Shown one piece after another: positions 63,284-64,000 of a stretch of 64,000 nt of DNA (position 1 is the first letter of the stretch; each line of letters starts with the position of its first letter). Below the pieces are notes generated by a model. That model did not search any database. It had not been told where the DNA came from and saw only the letters and a list, made by a program, of their open reading frames with translations. A program made the translations under genes and the position numbers. Origin of the DNA: Alphaproteobacteria bacterium LSUCC0719 (GTDB lineage Bacteria; Pseudomonadota; Alphaproteobacteria; Puniceispirillales; Puniceispirillaceae); assembly GCA_040839025.1 (NCBI GenBank), contig JBFPJN010000004.1, forward strand, positions 1 through 64,000, read 5' to 3'.

Positions 63284-64000
63284 ATGCCCAAGATCCTGAA
63301 GCAACTTTTCCAACGCCTTGCTCCGCCAGTGCTGCGAAGCAACAGCCCTGACCGTCCAATGGTCGTGCGGCGGCAGAACTGGCTGCTTCAGGAAACCCGC
63401 TTTCTGTTCCTCACCCGAAAGGGCCCTGTCGAAATCATCCTCAAACCGTCATTGATCCTTGGCATCGGCTTTATCGGGGTTGTCGGGACAACGGTCATCG
63501 GTGCGACAACATTGTTTGTCGGCTTCAAGTCGGTTGAGGTGGTGCGCAACGAATCCATCACCGCCGCCGAGGCAAGCGCCCCGCCATTGATCATCGACAC
63601 CACACATACGCTTGAGTCGCGCACGACCAGAGCAGATGAGGTGCCGGCACTGGCAGCCGCGGCACCGCCGCTGATTGCGCCCGTCGTTCCGGACATGGAT
63701 AGCGCGCCGACCATGCTGGCGATGGCGACCGGACCCGTGCCAACGACTCCCTGGCCCCCATCCTCGGCGGCAACGGACAGCGTGACCCTGCCACCATATT
63801 CAGCAATGATGCCGCCTGGCACGGCGCCCCGCCCGGAACCCGGTCAGGGAGCCGGTCGGGCAACCGGTGACACAGCCGTCATTGGCGAAATGGCACTGGC
63901 GGACAATTACGCAGAGCCGGAAGGATTGATTCCGGTGCCGCCGGCAGGCGACCTGCCGGTCACCGATTCCGACACCGATCTGGCCGCTGCGAGGACCGGT
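63284..64000 (+). CDS. N-terminal part of a membrane protein, possibly an M23-type peptidase
   Basis: ATG at 63284 opens a frame that is still open at the window end (239 codons). It has a basic cytoplasmic N-terminus, one hydrophobic helix (SLILGIGFIGVVGTTVIGATTLFVGF near residues 56-81) and a long Pro/Ala-rich periplasmic linker. In many bacteria bactofilin genes adjoin LytM/M23 peptidase genes of this layout. The catalytic domain would lie beyond the window, so the peptidase call is inference. Confidence 0.6.
   Translation, partial: MPKILKQLFQRLAPPVLRSNSPDRPMVVRRQNWLLQETRFLFLTRKGPVEIILKPSLILGIGFIGVVGTTVIGATTLFVGFKSVEVVRNESITAAEASAPPLIIDTTHTLESRTTRADEVPALAAAAPPLIAPVVPDMDSAPTMLAMATGPVPTTPWPPSSAATDSVTLPPYSAMMPPGTAPRPEPGQGAGRATGDTAVIGEMALADNYAEPEGLIPVPPAGDLPVTDSDTDLAAARTG

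Overview
The window is 64 kb of a high-GC alphaproteobacterial chromosome, about 60% GC by eye in the core genes. The placement rests on the petABC (fbcFBC) operon, a COQ9-family protein, the DUF1285-NUDIX-DUF6111-CCA block, the yqeY-dnaG-rpoD order, and the uvrC-pgsA-molybdopterin run. A DmdA-like demethylase suggests a marine lineage (Rhodospirillales or Puniceispirillales-like); that last step is inference. No rRNA, CRISPR array, integrase or transposase was found.

Layout. 1-5.1 kb: two CAT-anticodon tRNAs flank an interrupted antitoxin gene, followed by rpoD, dnaG and yqeY, all on the minus strand. 5.2-10.5 kb: carA, carB, greA. 10.5-18 kb: an AT-rich HNH nuclease gene, an Lrp regulator, an ELM1-family protein, msrP, an aspartate aminotransferase, then an AT-rich ATPase plus PIN-like nuclease pair. 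18-26 kb: uvrB, uvrC, pgsA, mobB, moeA, moaD, moaE. 26-30 kb: ilvE and a MarR/OmpR/histidine kinase trio resembling petP-petR. 30-40 kb: housekeeping genes (csaA, COQ9, proC, ybjN, ubiK, lgt, midA, pgeF, prs, rplY, pth, ychF, a dienelactone hydrolase). 40-47 kb: a double hairpin and a broken NYN gene, petABC, hemF and the CCA-enzyme block. 47-52.7 kb: a spacer rich in tandem repeats, an ArsR/TauE/TIGR02186/Usp cluster, a secreted cyclophilin and a cold-shock gene. 52.7-61.4 kb: a DmdA-like gene, threonine aldolase, and a five-gene catabolic-looking cluster with a divergent LysR gene. 61.4-64 kb: three bactofilin genes facing a membrane-protein pair that runs off the end.

The best candidate for an undescribed system is the ATPase/PIN pair at 16061-18018. 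It has two genes with a 4-base overlap, a composition unlike its neighbours, a P-loop ATPase of the overcoming-lysogenization/DUF3696 style, and a small protein carrying a complete PIN-type acidic tetrad. The single-gene HNH protein at 10585-11922 has an N-terminal region that recalls McrB-type restriction proteins. The LysR-flanked cluster at 56097-61427 may encode an unassigned aldehyde or aromatic pathway.

A recurrent small-scale feature is the short tandem duplication: units of 13-19 bases in 2-4 copies in many intergenic spacers, often beside a start codon.
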